64,000 nucleotides of DNA from positions 134,318,101 through 134,382,100 of the forward strand of contig OX465283.1 of the NCBI GenBank assembly GCA_949987705.1, read 5' to 3'. The notes beneath the pieces are model-generated. The model did no database searches. It saw only the letters and a program-made list of their open reading frames with translations, and was not told where the DNA came from. This document shows, in pieces, positions 21,201-32,289 of the stretch. The number at the start of each line of letters is the position of its first letter. The first letter of the stretch is position 1. Origin of the DNA: Thereva unica (lineage: Eukaryota > Arthropoda > Insecta > Diptera > Therevidae). Position numbers and translations under genes: made by a program.

Positions 21201-24013
21201 GCATGGTGTCTCTCATCCATCAAATGCTTACTGGCAAGATGATGATTTCAATCCTAGGCAGCTGCTCGGTCCTAAGGGCTGTCAATAGATGCACCGTGCA
21301 ATTAGGTGTACCTTCCACGCTCCTATGTGTCGTTACAATAAACCAGCTGTTGCGACGCTTGAAGGCAGAGTGGCATCGCGTCCTGGCGTACGCGAATGAC
21401 GTTGTTATCATCACAAAAGGAAAATTTCCTCATGTTCTCTGTGCTCTCACGGAAGCGGCGATACAAACCTTTTCAAGCTGGATTTTCACCCTTGGAATCT
21501 GTGTTAACCCAACGAAAGCAGAATTAGTGCTCTTCACGAAGAAGTATAAAGCCCCAATCCAAACTCCTCCCCGGATTAACAAAGCTAGGCTCAAATTTAA
21601 CAAAAGTGCCAAATATCTGGAAATAATCCTGGACTAGAAGCTTATCTGGAATGAAAACAGTAGAGTGCATTAAGAAAGCGAACATAGCGCTTTTCGCTTG
21701 CAAAAAGTCCCCTAACTTAGTAGGAGTAGGATGGATCCACACAGCGAATCTCTGCCCAAAAACTTCTATACGAGGTATTAGTATTGTGGCCGACCTCGAG
21801 TGACTATGGCGCCTAGTTCGAAATCTTTATCCGTTCTGAGTAATACGGTCAGAACTGTACAAAGATAGAGTTTTATACCTATATCACCCTGTGCTTTTGT
21901 TACCGTATAAATTAACCTCTTTCTCCAAAAAATACGTAGGTGTAGTTGACATTTTTGTTAAAAAAAACCTACTGCAAACCAAAGTTGGTAAGAAGGGGCT
22001 TTCCCTAAGCCTCTAGTCTATCAAATAAAAAAAAAGATAGAATCATCAACAATCATAGATAGGTGGAGGAATTCCGCGTTCATTGGCACCCTATTTGTAG
22101 TCCATTCAAAACGAGCGTTTGGGTGTTCCAAAATAACACCGTTAAGAAAATCGAACCCTAAAGGTTTTTGGGGTCGCTGATCTCGAAAATCGGGGTCCCG
22201 CGGTCCTAAAACATGGGCGTCACCCTTAAAAATGCAAAAAACACCCCTTTTTAGGGGGTTTTCGCGATTATTTCAATAATAATGAAAACTAATGCTAATG
22301 TAAACATAATTTTTTCAAAGTTTATGCCTCAAATTTGATTGTGGGCGTACTGTCAGGCAAATATAAATAATTTTCAACCTTTAAGGGGTTAAAACTACCC
22401 CTACAATTATAAAAATCAACTTTATATAAAAAAATTTGCAAATTTTTTTTTTTTTACTTTTTGCTTGAAATTAGGTTCAATAGGTATTATCAGCCAAAAA
22501 TTTATTATTTTAAACCTTTAAGGGGGTAAAACTACCCCTACATTAAAATTATAATTGAAAAAAATGCAAATGCAAATTTTTTTATATAAAGTTCAAATTA
22601 AAATCTCCTTCTTTCTTTCTGCTCCGATGGAGGTATGCCAAATAAATAAATTTGCGGGATTCAGCAATTTACAAAATATTCTTGGAAATTCCTTCATTGC
22701 TAACGTCAGAAAACAAGTTGCACAATTATAGAATATTTCGGGTATTGTTCCACGGATCACCTCCGCAAAATACAACGCAAGAATAAGGGTATGATAACGA
22801 TACAAACCCTTCCATTATTTTCGTGCCATTGTTATGTTTTAATGGGTTTATAGGATTATATTTTTCCTGCATATTGCAAACGAGTCCAGAAATAATTTTG
22901 ACATGAGGGTACTGCTGCTGAGTGGGCTTAAACCTTCTCTAGGATAGGGTGCCCTTTTTTATTTTTAGTTGTCTGCGGGAAAAGGTTACTCCAGTAAAAT
23001 TAGACTCTTTTCTTGAAATTGAGCCGAACCGTTGTCATCGTTCTACTTTAATTATACCAAAAAAATGCTTGTTCTTATATAGAGACGTTTTCCAATTATG
23101 GGCATGGGAAATTAGGCAGCAAATGCCATGCCCACGATTGGAACGTTTTCAAATTAAAAATGTCGTACAAATTTTAAACAATTAATTATTTATATTTTTC
23201 TAGCGGCATCCTGGAAAATGCAGGCGCAATATTCGGCCAACGGAGTCTCCAGTGGGACCTTGGGAATTTATATCCAGGACTCTGCTTGCGAATAGGACCA
23301 ACCGCTGACGTCAACAGTGCCCTAGAGTTCGTCATGGATCCATCCAGGGAAGTGGTCGAGGATGAGTTCTACTTCGCTGGCGAGCACTCAACCGGTACAG
23401 CAATAATAGCTATTGTGTTCGCCCTAGGGCATTCACTTTTTGTTTCATTAGTACGAAAATTAATTAATTTCCACAAATATTTCCAGCACGTATCTTGACT
23501 AGAAAATTCCTGCTGCCCTTCCTCCTGGGATTAAAATTCAATCTAGCTACAATAATCCCCCTGATATTCGGCGCCGTCATACTGCTGTGTAAAAAAGCTG
23601 CATTTTTGGCGAAATTCGCTTTGTTTTTAAGTGGAATCTTTGGAATTGGCGGAGCGTTATCACTTTCATCCCTGGCTGGCGGCTTTGGTGGATTTGGCGG
23701 TGGCGGCTCTATATTGAACGAAGGATATGGACACATTCGACCAGTTACACATGCAGTGGGCGGGTTCTCCAACGCAGGAGCACTTCAATCAAATGGAAAT
23801 GGTTTTTATAGAAGTGAAAGAAAAGTGGTTTTCGACAAGCCAAGAGAGTTTGGAGAGCCAACCCAGACGCCGGATCTGTTTTATAATTACGAGAAAAATG
23901 TCCTTGGACAGGATCGAAATGGTAACATTTATGAAAAGAGTGCTGAAGCAGCGGTTGAGGGTGTACCGGGCCAAAGTAGCTATAGAAGTTTCTCATGGAA
24001 AACTGTTTCTTAG
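15207..24013 (+). CDS. Osiris family protein (DUF1676), gene B, glycine-rich tail
   Basis: Coding exons are 15,207-15,475, 23,204-23,394 and 23,487-24,013, joined in phase 2 and phase 1 by GT/AG sites, encoding about 328 aa. Residues 1-21 form a signal peptide. Cysteines at 29 and 41 are the two-Cys region. The hydrophobic segment runs from about residue 161 (KFLLPFLLGLKFNLATIIPL) to about 215. The tail is unusual: a Gly-rich run (GGFGGFGGGGS) and about 100 polar residues ending SFSWKTVS, without an obvious AQxLAY motif. It is longer than gene A. The family assignment rests on architecture and on the phase-1 intron just before the hydrophobic block, shared with genes A and C. I cannot assign an Osi number; position beside an Osi9-like gene suggests Osi8 or Osi10. 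Intron 1 (7,728 bp) is packed with repeats and must be spliced out intact. Confidence 0.85.
16656..17027 (-). mobile_element. LINE ORF1 (gag-like) zinc-knuckle remnant
   Basis: The minus strand encodes a cysteine-rich segment (CEEQDCNESRQC, then MAKCANCKCNHSAFEKICPF) with CCHC-like spacing, followed by a basic, serine/lysine-rich tail ending QLKKR. This resembles the ORF1 C-terminus of R1/I-type LINEs. The rest of ORF1 and the pol ORF are missing. Confidence 0.55.
17455..17700. repeat. Dispersed AT-rich repeat, copy 1
   Basis: Shares TCGGGATCCCGCAGTCCTA, a T-run with TTGCATTTTGCTTGAAATTT, and TATTATCAGCC with 22,177-22,565. Part of it (17,642-17,680) is inverted again at 18,966-19,002, so it also forms the outer arms of a larger inverted structure. 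Confidence 0.65.
17778..18945. mobile_element. Non-autonomous inverted-repeat element, about 1.17 kb
   Basis: The ends CCCGACTAGAA (17,778-17,788) and TTCTAGTCGGG (18,935-18,945) are perfect inverted repeats. The interior has many related words such as CCTCATGAACACCTCATG, GAGGGCCTCAT and CCTTATGAGG, mostly toward both ends, and an AT-rich core. No ORF. It sits inside the inverted copies of the dispersed AT-rich repeat. Confidence 0.65.
19176..20519. repeat. Large foldback palindrome with one arm 266 bp longer
   Basis: The left arm (19,176-19,968) begins TAGTCCATGGAAAACTTACT and the right arm (19,997-20,519) ends with its complement. The arms are near-identical over about 525 bp with a 28 bp spacer. 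A 266 bp segment in the left arm (19,215-19,480) is missing from the right arm at one exact point (between TGCA and GTCACAAT). No coding capacity. Confidence 0.92.
21134..21637 (+). mobile_element. R1-like LINE reverse transcriptase fragment
   Basis: The frame encodes an RT palm remnant: TVQLGVPSTLL in place of QGxPQG, then LAYANDVVIITKGKFP in which the catalytic YADD has become YAND, then NPTKAELVLFT and SAKYLEIILD. The lost Asp and missing N-terminus show it is dead. Confidence 0.8.
21993..22035 (+). mobile_element. LINE-B 3' tail
   Basis: GGGGCTTTCCCTAAGCCTCT AGTCTATCAAATA plus an A-run matches the 3' ends near 57,780 and 59,530. Only the last few tens of bases are recognisable. Confidence 0.7.
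22177..22565. repeat. Dispersed AT-rich repeat, copy 2
   Basis: Matches the copy at 17,455-17,700 (TCGGGGTCCCGCGGTCCTA, TTGCTTGAAATTAGG, TATTATCAGCC). It also contains an internal duplication of CCTTTAAGGGGTTAAAACTACCCC at about 22,378 and 22,517. Confidence 0.65.
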
Positions 24014-24083
24014 GTTTATATATTTGAACGTAATGTAATTTGTGATTTTTTTAATGTAATATTTGTGATTAAAGTTATAATAT

Positions 24084-24089
24084 AATAAA
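24084..24089 (+). terminator. Polyadenylation signal of gene B
   Basis: AATAAA lies 71 bp after the stop codon of gene B, in an AT-rich region with downstream GTTGTTTGTTT, a reasonable GU-rich element. Confidence 0.65.
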
Positions 24090-24119
24090 AGTTGTTTGTT
24101 TTTAAATGAAATATTAAAC

Positions 24120-27100
24120 TGGATGTGTTTTATCGTAAATCCGCCAGAATATCCTGCCAGTTAGTTCTGTCTTGTCCTTAAAGGTTTAAACCTATTTTTC
24201 ATTGATACTGGGGTCAGCGCCGGCGCTAGCCCTTGTTGAGGGTGGAGCGAGATTGTGTTTCGGCGCTCTTTGGTCGACGCTTTCGCATCACATAAATTGC
24301 ATTTTCGGCTGTTCTAGATAAACCGTTTTTCGAGCATTGCCAAGGCTTGGTGGAGGTTTACCTTGGAACACTTCCTCACTTATTTCCCCTTTTTCGAGCC
24401 TTTTTGTGCTGCCCCTAAAGATTTCGATGGTGGTTTTAGAGTCACTTCTTCCCAGAGTTATATCCCCGTCTTTTCCAACAGCGCCAACCTCTCTGAAGGC
24501 TATGTGCTTCATTGTATCGGATGGTTCAGCATTAGAGTTTGTCCCAGTCGCCAGTTAGGTTGAGATGGTGGAGCCTCGTTAAAAGAGGCTTCTACTACCA
24601 CCAGACCAAAATTGCAGAGTTCACCATGGGTGGAGAAGGGGTGGTAGCACGTAAGCTGTTTCCATCGACCTCTTCATACAAAAAGTTCGATTGAAACAAC
24701 TTCCGCGCTATCACCAAGGGCGGCGCTGTTATAGGAGCGAATGGTGCACTTGCATCGGGCGTAATTTGTCGGGGGCGCAATTTCAGAAATTATGATTGAA
24801 AAAAATGTTAAGTTTGAAACAAAACCAAAAAAATGAAGACTTTGAAACAAAAAAAAAAAATTTAAAAGTATCAATTTCTGTCCCTGTACTATTCGTTCAG
24901 GAAGTTTCCAGAGATTAAGGCTTCGAAATTCTCATTTGTTTGGAACATTTTCTGAAAATTCTGTAAAAAGCACCATATCCACTCACACAAAGAAAAAAAT
25001 GTTCCAGGGGCTCTGTATTGGGCATTGCTATTTACCATGATTGATATAAACTTGAGGGCGCTGTTGCTGCACTTTTAAATTCTATTTCAACAATTGTTGA
25101 AAGAGGTAAATGAACGAAATGAGGATAACAAAACTCCTTATGGCGAGAGTTCCTTATTAATTGCTCTTTTTTGTTTGTTCCTTGATACCCCAGCTTCACC
25201 GGCCTCGGTTCAATAAAGTTCCATTCGGTCCGTATAAGTGGATTCACCAGCTGGTATGTTCAGTTCATGCTTGAAATTGTTGTTGCTTTTTCGCCAAAGC
25301 CAGAAATGTAAAAGCTCACTGAAATGATGTTACATTATTCCAGTGGATTACTCCCTTTTGGGCGAGCTTTTACCTTCAATCTCAATTTCATGTTTTGTTG
25401 GACGAACTCAGTCTTTATTTTTCTTGAGTTCAATATGTGAAAATGTATGGGCAAAAATTTTCTTGAACTTGCGCATTGTCTAACAAATTAATACGACCAG
25501 TTTCACCCGGGCCAACCAACAAAAATTTGCTATAATCGTCAATTCTTTTTTTAAATTCGATGAAGAATCGCGTGGATTATCACAAGAGCCAACTTTTCCA
25601 ACAAATTATACGTTTGAATGCTTAAGCTTGTTGTTGTTGCTTTTAATATTAACTCTCCCTTCTGCCATACGTTTTCTTGTATTTTTCTAGCAAAAGGGAG
25701 ACAAAAAACAATAACTACACAGCTCTCAAAAAACCTGCCCGAACCATCATTCTCGCCTACTCTCATCTCCAAAAACGACGTTTTTAGCAAATTTTTTGTT
25801 GGTTGGATGTTGACCAATGTGAAACTTCCTGTCTATGCCATCTTCTTTTATGTTATACGCATCATTATGGCGCAATTTAAAATGTTTGCGGAAACTATGT
25901 AAAATTTTCTCCCATTCAGCGAGTGTTTGTGTCTTTTCCATTGTCCTTCACTGCGTTCAAAAATGAACAGCTTATGGGGCGCAATATGGCGTACTGCACC
26001 GGGCGCAAAAAACCCAAGCGCCGGCTCTGGCTATCACCCTTAATATTTGACCAACTTACTTCTTTCATTTTCGGATCAGACTCCTGCGAGGCTTCAGTTG
26101 GTAATCTCGGGATTTTTGCTGCCTTGGTGATTGGAGTGGAGCGGTCGCTGTGGGGACATTACAAGGGGGCTTTTCTGCCGCCCTGATCCGCCCTAGGCTC
26201 GTCATTAGACTTTTGGTCCACCAGAGAACGTCATCTCTATGAATGTTGTGCGGTGCACTTTGTGGAGTACTCTCTACTTCTACACCCTTAGATTTTTGTT
26301 TTAGTTCCCTATCCTTTTTAACATAATGTCAGTGGGTATTCTGTTACCGTCGGGAAGTACTGCGAGAGGCTTGCTCTTTCCTGGGCTTAAGGCGGTCCAT
26401 CACAGGGACCTGAGCCGTTCTGAGCCCTGAGCCATCTCGGCCATTGCTTCCACAAAGCTCCCTTGCGTAGAAACTAGTTCTTTCGTGCTCAGGAGAGTCT
26501 CCGGATAGTCAGTCGCAAGCATGGCCGTTCTGGCACTTTCTGCCGTTTGACAGAAGGTCGCTTTTATTATGGTGCGTGCGACTTTTTTGAAGGCGTTTCA
26601 AACCGTATGGCCGAAGCCTTCACCCTTTTCGCCGGATGTTGTGGCCTGGAGAAGATCCAGCGGCTCTAACCCTCTTTTTAATAAGAAAATCGGTATTTCT
26701 TTCTTCCTTCGCAACGCAAACCCTAACCTCTCTCTTTTCGGGATGAGTCACCGCATCTTCTCAAAGCAATTAGGTGCTCGTAGTTCCGCAGGTAGCTTCT
26801 AAGTAGATCTTTTTCCAATGAAAGAGTGATCTCAGCGTACTGCGGCGTGGTTTGCGGGCACAAACTGCTCCGATCCAGAACACTCTCCTTCTCTAGGGCC
26901 ACATTCAAAACCTTGACGTGTGGGCTCAAAAATATCCAACTGCCTTGTAGGTCGTCCTGTTAGGAGCTATGGTAGCCCCAGAAATGTTTGGAGCGTTGAG
27001 AAGTGTTCCACCTTTAAAAGTTTTTTTTTTAGGTTTTCTCTATATTGATCCTTCGAACTGCGCGAGAAAGGAATTTCGACCATGGCAGAGCTCCGTGTTA

Positions 27101-28560
27101 CCATCCTCTTCTTCTCGCCTGGTATCTGTACAATCACGTTGTACCATTCATAAATTCAGCACGATTGTGCTTACACATTGGGATTGCGGTTTTTATCGAG
27201 TTTATTCTCTTTAGAGTCGCCGTATTTAGTCTGCTCCAGGTATGGACCTCGAGCAGGATGGAGCCTAAGTCTTGGAGTCAGCGCTACCTTCTTGTGTCTT
27301 GTTCGAGTCATATTGATGAGTATATAAACTTGGCTGGCTACAAACAACGCAACTGGGCTCCGGCCTCAAAAGGCGCCATCAAAATTTGCTCGAGATCTTT
27401 TTTTGCATTAATTTTGGCGCCCCTTGCCACCCTAAGGCTGGCGATGACTGGGGTATTAACAAACAAGATGGTAGCAGTACTTTCCGCCATTGAAAGGATA
27501 TTCTAAATCACTGAAGGCTCTTTTTCAATCACAATAAAAGTCTCCTAGGCTTATTGTAAAATTTATATATTGTTTCCCGAATTTCGAACTTAGAAATCTG
27601 GTCATTTTAAAAATGCTTTAGAATGTAGTTTCAAGAATATCTATTAAAAAAAATTTTGCTTCTAAACACAGGCAAGGATCGTCCCCCACTTGAAAAATTT
27701 TGAGGGAACATTGTTTGAGATACCTTTCCATTTCCTGGTTTCAAAAGATGGACTAACAAAATTTACCAATCTTCCCCTAGTAATGTTACAATTTATTTGA
27801 CAAGGCCCACATAAGAGCTGTTATGGTGATTGGAATATTAATTTTCGCATCATTACATTTTTCCAGCTCTTGTTTTTGGAGTTTGAAAGAAAACTCTTCT
27901 GAGAGACAGTGGGCACCATCGCTTTTGTAAATGGCATTGTAGCAGAATGATTTCTTTGCGCTCTCCTTAATCGTTCCATGCGTTTAGTACTTTCACAGAC
28001 ATGCGTTTTTGGATAAGCCTGGAAATGGTCGTGGAACCAACTCAGCAACTTATCAGCATCGGTGTTGTCTAACTTTCACATGGTATCTCTGCTGTTAACG
28101 TGTTGTTCTGACGTTACTAATTCCACTAGCGTAAAGTGCAAAATCACTGGTCACACATTAGGCAGTGCTGCCACTGCTTTTGCCAATCTAATCAATACCT
28201 GCAGTTACTTCACGGCCATTGATGCTACGCTCCATCCCTGATATTTCCAATTCGTCCAAAAATAGTTCAAATTTTTTTTTCTCCGTTTTGAGCAATCTAT
28301 GGAAAATATAAATATAGAATAGAGCTCTGAAGTCCCTCCCCGAAAACAGATGGTCGGCACCAGCTGATGCTGCCGAAACTTTGCATAATTGTTATATTAC
28401 ACTTTTGATGCATCAACATCAATTGCAAGAAACATCAGGGGAATTAAATTTTTCTCAAACATCTTAGAGTATTAGATGTACTGTTAAAAAATAATAGTAA
28501 AAAAATCCTAACTCCCTAACAATAGAATAATTTCCGAGTAATATTATAAGATGACTTTAC
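24120..28560. other. Repeat-like intergenic region without recognised gene
   Basis: Base composition is less AT-rich than the rest between about 24,200 and 27,500. Several minus-strand frames of 60-100 codons occur (24,288-24,512; 25,741-25,941; 26,390-26,575; 26,741-26,929), separated by stops. This looks like one or more decayed retroelements, but I cannot name them. From 27,500 to 28,560 I see nothing. Confidence 0.4.
26390..26575 (-). pseudogene. Unidentified degenerate coding segment
   Basis: The minus strand has an open segment reading KATFCQTAESARTAMLATDY then PETLLSTKELVSTQGSFVEA and MAEMAQGSERL. The amino-acid mix looks truly coding, and a stop follows shortly. A second segment (LRSYLRNYEHLIAL) lies upstream at 26,741-26,929. 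I do not recognise the family; a retroelement gag/ORF1 is a guess from context. Confidence 0.35.
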
Positions 28561-28904
28561 AACGGGCGAACACTGGTCGTGTTTGCCGGCCATGTCCCGG
28601 GCATAAGGATGTTTGCTGGGTTTTACAGCCGTAAATAACAGCGATGCGATGGCCTTACAGTTTCAATAAAGGCCATACGACGGTGGTACAGTGGCTGTTC
28701 GTATGATAAAATCATCATTTTATCAACGTACTGCAATAAAATGTTTTTTTTGTCGATCTTGAACCGGTAAAATAACAAAATTTTCCACTAAAATATAATT
28801 CAACAACCAGCTAACCAGCCTTCACAAACCGATGATGGCGAGCCTATTTCCCTTGTGTATCTATAGCCTTTAAGTATGGTATTCGAAAGGGCGATTATGG
28901 TATC

Positions 28905-30097
28905 TCCCTACACATCTTAGGCGTGACATTAGCCAAAGACTTGCGATGGAAAGACCATATATTTCAAATCGCCAAACAAGCATCCCAGTGCTTGGGATTT
29001 GAAGTTCCTCCTCCAGCCATCGGCCCGTGCTGTTATTTATAAATCCTACATTCGGCCTCTTCTCGAATACAACTCCCTCGTTTGGGGCGGCGCTTCGATA
29101 ACCACCTTGGGATGGTTAGATAAGGTGAAAAAGGGCTCTTAAATTAATTGATGACGACACCGTTTGCTCCACCATCGACCCCCTGAGCCACCGTAGGAGT
29201 ATAGCAGCACTGACAAAATTTGACAGCTACTATCATAGTGACTGTTCCTCCGAGATAAACGCTCTTGTGCCTCCACGGCAATCATATCAGGCCTAAGATG
29301 TGTAGGGAGGGTTAGTTCGTTAGTTCAACTTTACCCACTCTCAAAGATGGAGAGCTGTTGATCTTTTTCTTGAATTCAACACGACTCTTACTTCCCCACT
29401 CTAAAAAGAGTTCAATGTCGTTATTAATAGAGTTGGACATTAGCTCATGATCATCAAGACAGGATCTGGCATGAGTCTGTCTTGTATCGTAGCTGTACGA
29501 GTAGCGTAAAGTACCGTCGTCAGCGAAGCTGAGAAGTGGGTTGGAGGGGATTGAAAGTAGGTAATTTATAAAGAAGAGAAATAGGGCCGGTGATAAAATA
29601 GAACCCTGCGAGGACCCCGCAGAGATGGGGTGAGATTCATATTTGACGCCATCCAAAACTACCTTAATTGAACGGCCGGAAAGGAAACTTTCCACCCACT
29701 TATACAGAAGCGAGTCAGTTCCAATAGCTTTGAGTTTAGCTAACATGGTTTTGGAGAGAATAGAAGTAATTGCTATGGGGAGTTGGAGGGAAGGCTGGAG
29801 TCACCTTTTTTCGATATTGGCTGAATATGGGCAAGTTTCCAAGAGTCTAGGTAAACTCCGGAGGAGTATGATAGAGCAAAAAGGTTGCGCCGAGGTTTAG
29901 CCAAAGGTGACATCCAAGAGTTCAAATGCAGGGTTCATCGACACCTTCTTCAACACCCCTTGAACCCCCATAACCCTTAACCCTTCCTCCTGTGCTAAGC
30001 TTGCTGCTAGACATTGCACCATGACGTGACAAACGACATGACGGACTAGTAGAAAAAAAGGTGATTCCTTAGTTTAGCACTGCCACATAAAAAAAAC
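28905..30097. mobile_element. LINE-A copy with internal inversion
   Basis: Three LINE-A blocks lie side by side. At 28,905-29,292 the plus strand reads LHILGVTLAKDLRWKDHIF onward into the C-terminal region. At 29,294-29,912 the minus strand carries the earlier RT part: LAKP near 29,900, then SFLSGRSIKVVLDG, SAGSSQGSILSPALF and FADDGTL. At 29,912-30,097 the plus strand resumes with the C-terminus (IQEFK-like) and the 3' UTR and A-run. The 16-mer CCCTACACATCTTAGG occurs in inverted orientation at the first junction. GVPQG is mutated to GSSQG. Fingers are partly deleted. Confidence 0.8.
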
Positions 30098-30625
30098 ATA
30101 ACGAAAATGATCAAAATCACACTCAACAATACATTGGTGGAGATTTTTTTGGCTCTAATTTGCCCCTGTGTACAGCTCAGTGCTCGGCCGTTTAAATCTT
30201 TTGGGCCTAGCATATGATGGCTATTTTATAATAAGACTTTTAAGATATATTTGAAAAAAAAACACGATTTTTTGATCTTTTGAATAATGTTTTTTGGTCC
30301 CCACCGATTGTTGGACCAATGCGACATTTAATTTATAATTATGTTTTTAAGGGCTGTTCCAATTTTCAGCTATTCCCGATTTATGCGGAAAATGTATTTT
30401 GACTGGACTATGACTACCTGTGTGCACCTGCGCATCAATGCAACTGAAAGAGTTAAAATGAATCTGTGTCCCTTGAAGTTCGGTTTGGATGCAGGGATAT
30501 ACAGATAGCATAGACGAACGTCTACGAACCTCAGGATAAGATATTGGAGACGACGGAGCAGCTGCAATAACCAGATTATTTTATGGTTCTCAAGTGTATT
30601 TATGCGAAGAATGTCCCTTCCCACT
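30098..30625. other. Unassigned sequence
   Basis: No gene. A stretch near 30,170-30,215 (CCGTTTAAATCTTTTGG) resembles, inverted, sequence near 56,385-56,430. TTACAACGGGCGAA is shared between 28,558 and 56,290, so the LINE-A copy may have landed in an older unnamed repeat of that family. Confidence 0.35.
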
Positions 30626-30629
30626 TGGG

Positions 30630-30915
30630 TACGGAAGATTACTTTAAGGCATGACGAAGCCTTCTTTTGATAATTGTATGTCATTGGAAGGAAGCGTTGC
30701 ATTTTCTTCCCGATAGCTTGTTGAGAAGGTCAAAGGAAGCTATTTTGTAGCTATTTTTCGGAAGCATTTAAAAACACACTGTACGCCAAAAATATGTGTT
30801 TCCTGCGGTTTATGCAGGAAACACATATTTTTGGCGTACAGTGTACTCTGGGTAGTGGGGCTCCTAAGCTTCAAAAGAAGGCTTCGTCATGTCTTAAAGT
30901 AGGCTTCCGTTTGCC
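30630..30915. repeat. Nested palindrome with a perfect 31-bp-arm hairpin
   Basis: Perfect arms at 30,776-30,806 (starting ACACTGTACGCCAAAAATAT) and 30,814-30,844 are separated by a 7-nt loop (GGTTTAT). Outside them, imperfect inverted copies of about 45 bp (AAAAGAAGGCTTCGTCATG at about 30,650-30,672 and 30,872-30,900) face each other. No protein is supported. Confidence 0.9.
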
Positions 30916-32190
30916 AGTGGCTACCACACATGAGCTCAGCGTACACTACAAATATCCTGAAAAGCTAAATACGAGAACTTCTACCAACTGACCACCAATA
31001 AACATCTAAGTATAACTTCTGCTTACACAGAGATTGACTAGTGCATTGTAATATCTGCAGAAACAAATGTAGCAATTGTCAAAGCTTAGATTAAAATCAG
31101 GCAAGAAGTGTGTTGGTCTGACAATAGCGCTAAAAATGCTGTGGAATCACTGGACCACTGTGACGTGGGCTTATACCCTTACATCTACAGCCTCCTTAAA
31201 GTTGGCCACGTTAACAATCTAATGGAATTCTGTGCCGACACCTTCCGAAAAAAATCCTGAGTACGTCTATGTATCCCGTACATTTTAAAAGAAGATGGGA
31301 TAGCTTGCCATTTGATATGTTAGGAAAGATATAATGTTGAAAACTAAATGTGTATCAAGCAGAACGTGATGAGTGAAAATAATTGGCAATTAAAAATGAA
31401 AGCTTGGCAATAACAAATTATAAAGCTTAAAAGCAAATATAAATAATAAATTTATAATCATGAATTTAGTCTTTTACAGCGCCATTTTCCTAGAGATCCT
31501 GTGCAAAATTAAAAACAAAAATCAACATAAGCCTCTCATGCCACGATTATAAGTGAAATTCTCTACTAAAGTCCGTTTATAGTAAAGTTCAAAATCAATG
31601 ATTTCTAGGAAAAGCCTCGAGTGAAATTCAAAATCCTGAAAACACTTCCTGTTTTCGTAAATAAACCATGGATTTTTAAATAAATTATATTTTTCCCAAC
31701 TTTCTCAACTTTATCCCAGCTTACAACTGACCTTCTTCGAGTTTCCATTCAATTAGATAGAATCGCAGTCGAGATTCGAATTCATCCCTTATTTCAAGGG
31801 AACTTTCTTTTCCATTTTCATTTCTTAGGACAACAAGGAAAACTTTCTCCATTGCAGACTTTGTTGTATCAAGTAAAATTTTCCACAAATCAGTGAAGTT
31901 CTTTAAGACTGGAAAATCTTAAATCTTCTGGATCTGGCCTAAATCCTCTTATCTGTGGATAGCATCATAGGGGTCATGCAGATGAGATGCCACAGGGGAC
32001 TCCCAGCATGCCCCGAAATCGATTTTACGGTTGATGACTTGAAACTGATACGAAGGAGTGCGGCGTGTCGTCTGGAGTGCTCCACCTACACAGGGTAATT
32101 ACATCTCCTCTGGTGTATGAAATGGTTAACCGAAAACGCAGTGTAATTAAACTAATCATGCAGGTGGATAATTGGCAAATTATTTGCTTA
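30916..32190. other. Upstream region of Osiris gene C
   Basis: No gene or repeat boundary recognised. AT-rich, with no convincing ORF. Confidence 0.45.
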
Positions 32191-32197
32191 ACTGCGG

Positions 32198-32243
32198 TAT
32201 AAAACGGTGCAGACTATCTGCGACAATAATAGTCACAGTTCAA
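32198..32243 (+). promoter_or_regulatory. Core promoter of Osiris gene C
   Basis: TATAAAA at 32,198-32,204 is followed 33 bp later by AGTCACAGTTCAA (32,231-32,243), the same 13-mer seen at the putative start of gene A. The transcription start is expected near 32,230-32,237, giving a 5' UTR of about 55-75 nt. Confidence 0.65.
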
Positions 32244-32289
32244 ATGTCGTGCGTGGCTCACTGTTCAGAATCCATTCGTCTCCGAGGAA

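Larger units (their letters stand above)
15476..23203 (+). other. Giant first intron of Osiris gene B
   Basis: This 7.7 kb intron runs from GTAAGA to TTTCTAG. It holds a LINE ORF1 remnant, a nested inverted-repeat element, a 1.3 kb foldback palindrome, an R1-like RT fragment, a LINE-B tail and two copies of an AT-rich dispersed repeat. I see nothing recognisable at 15,480-16,650, 20,520-21,130, 21,640-21,990 and 22,570-23,200. Extra unseen exons cannot be excluded, but the phases of the three exons fit without them. Confidence 0.7.
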
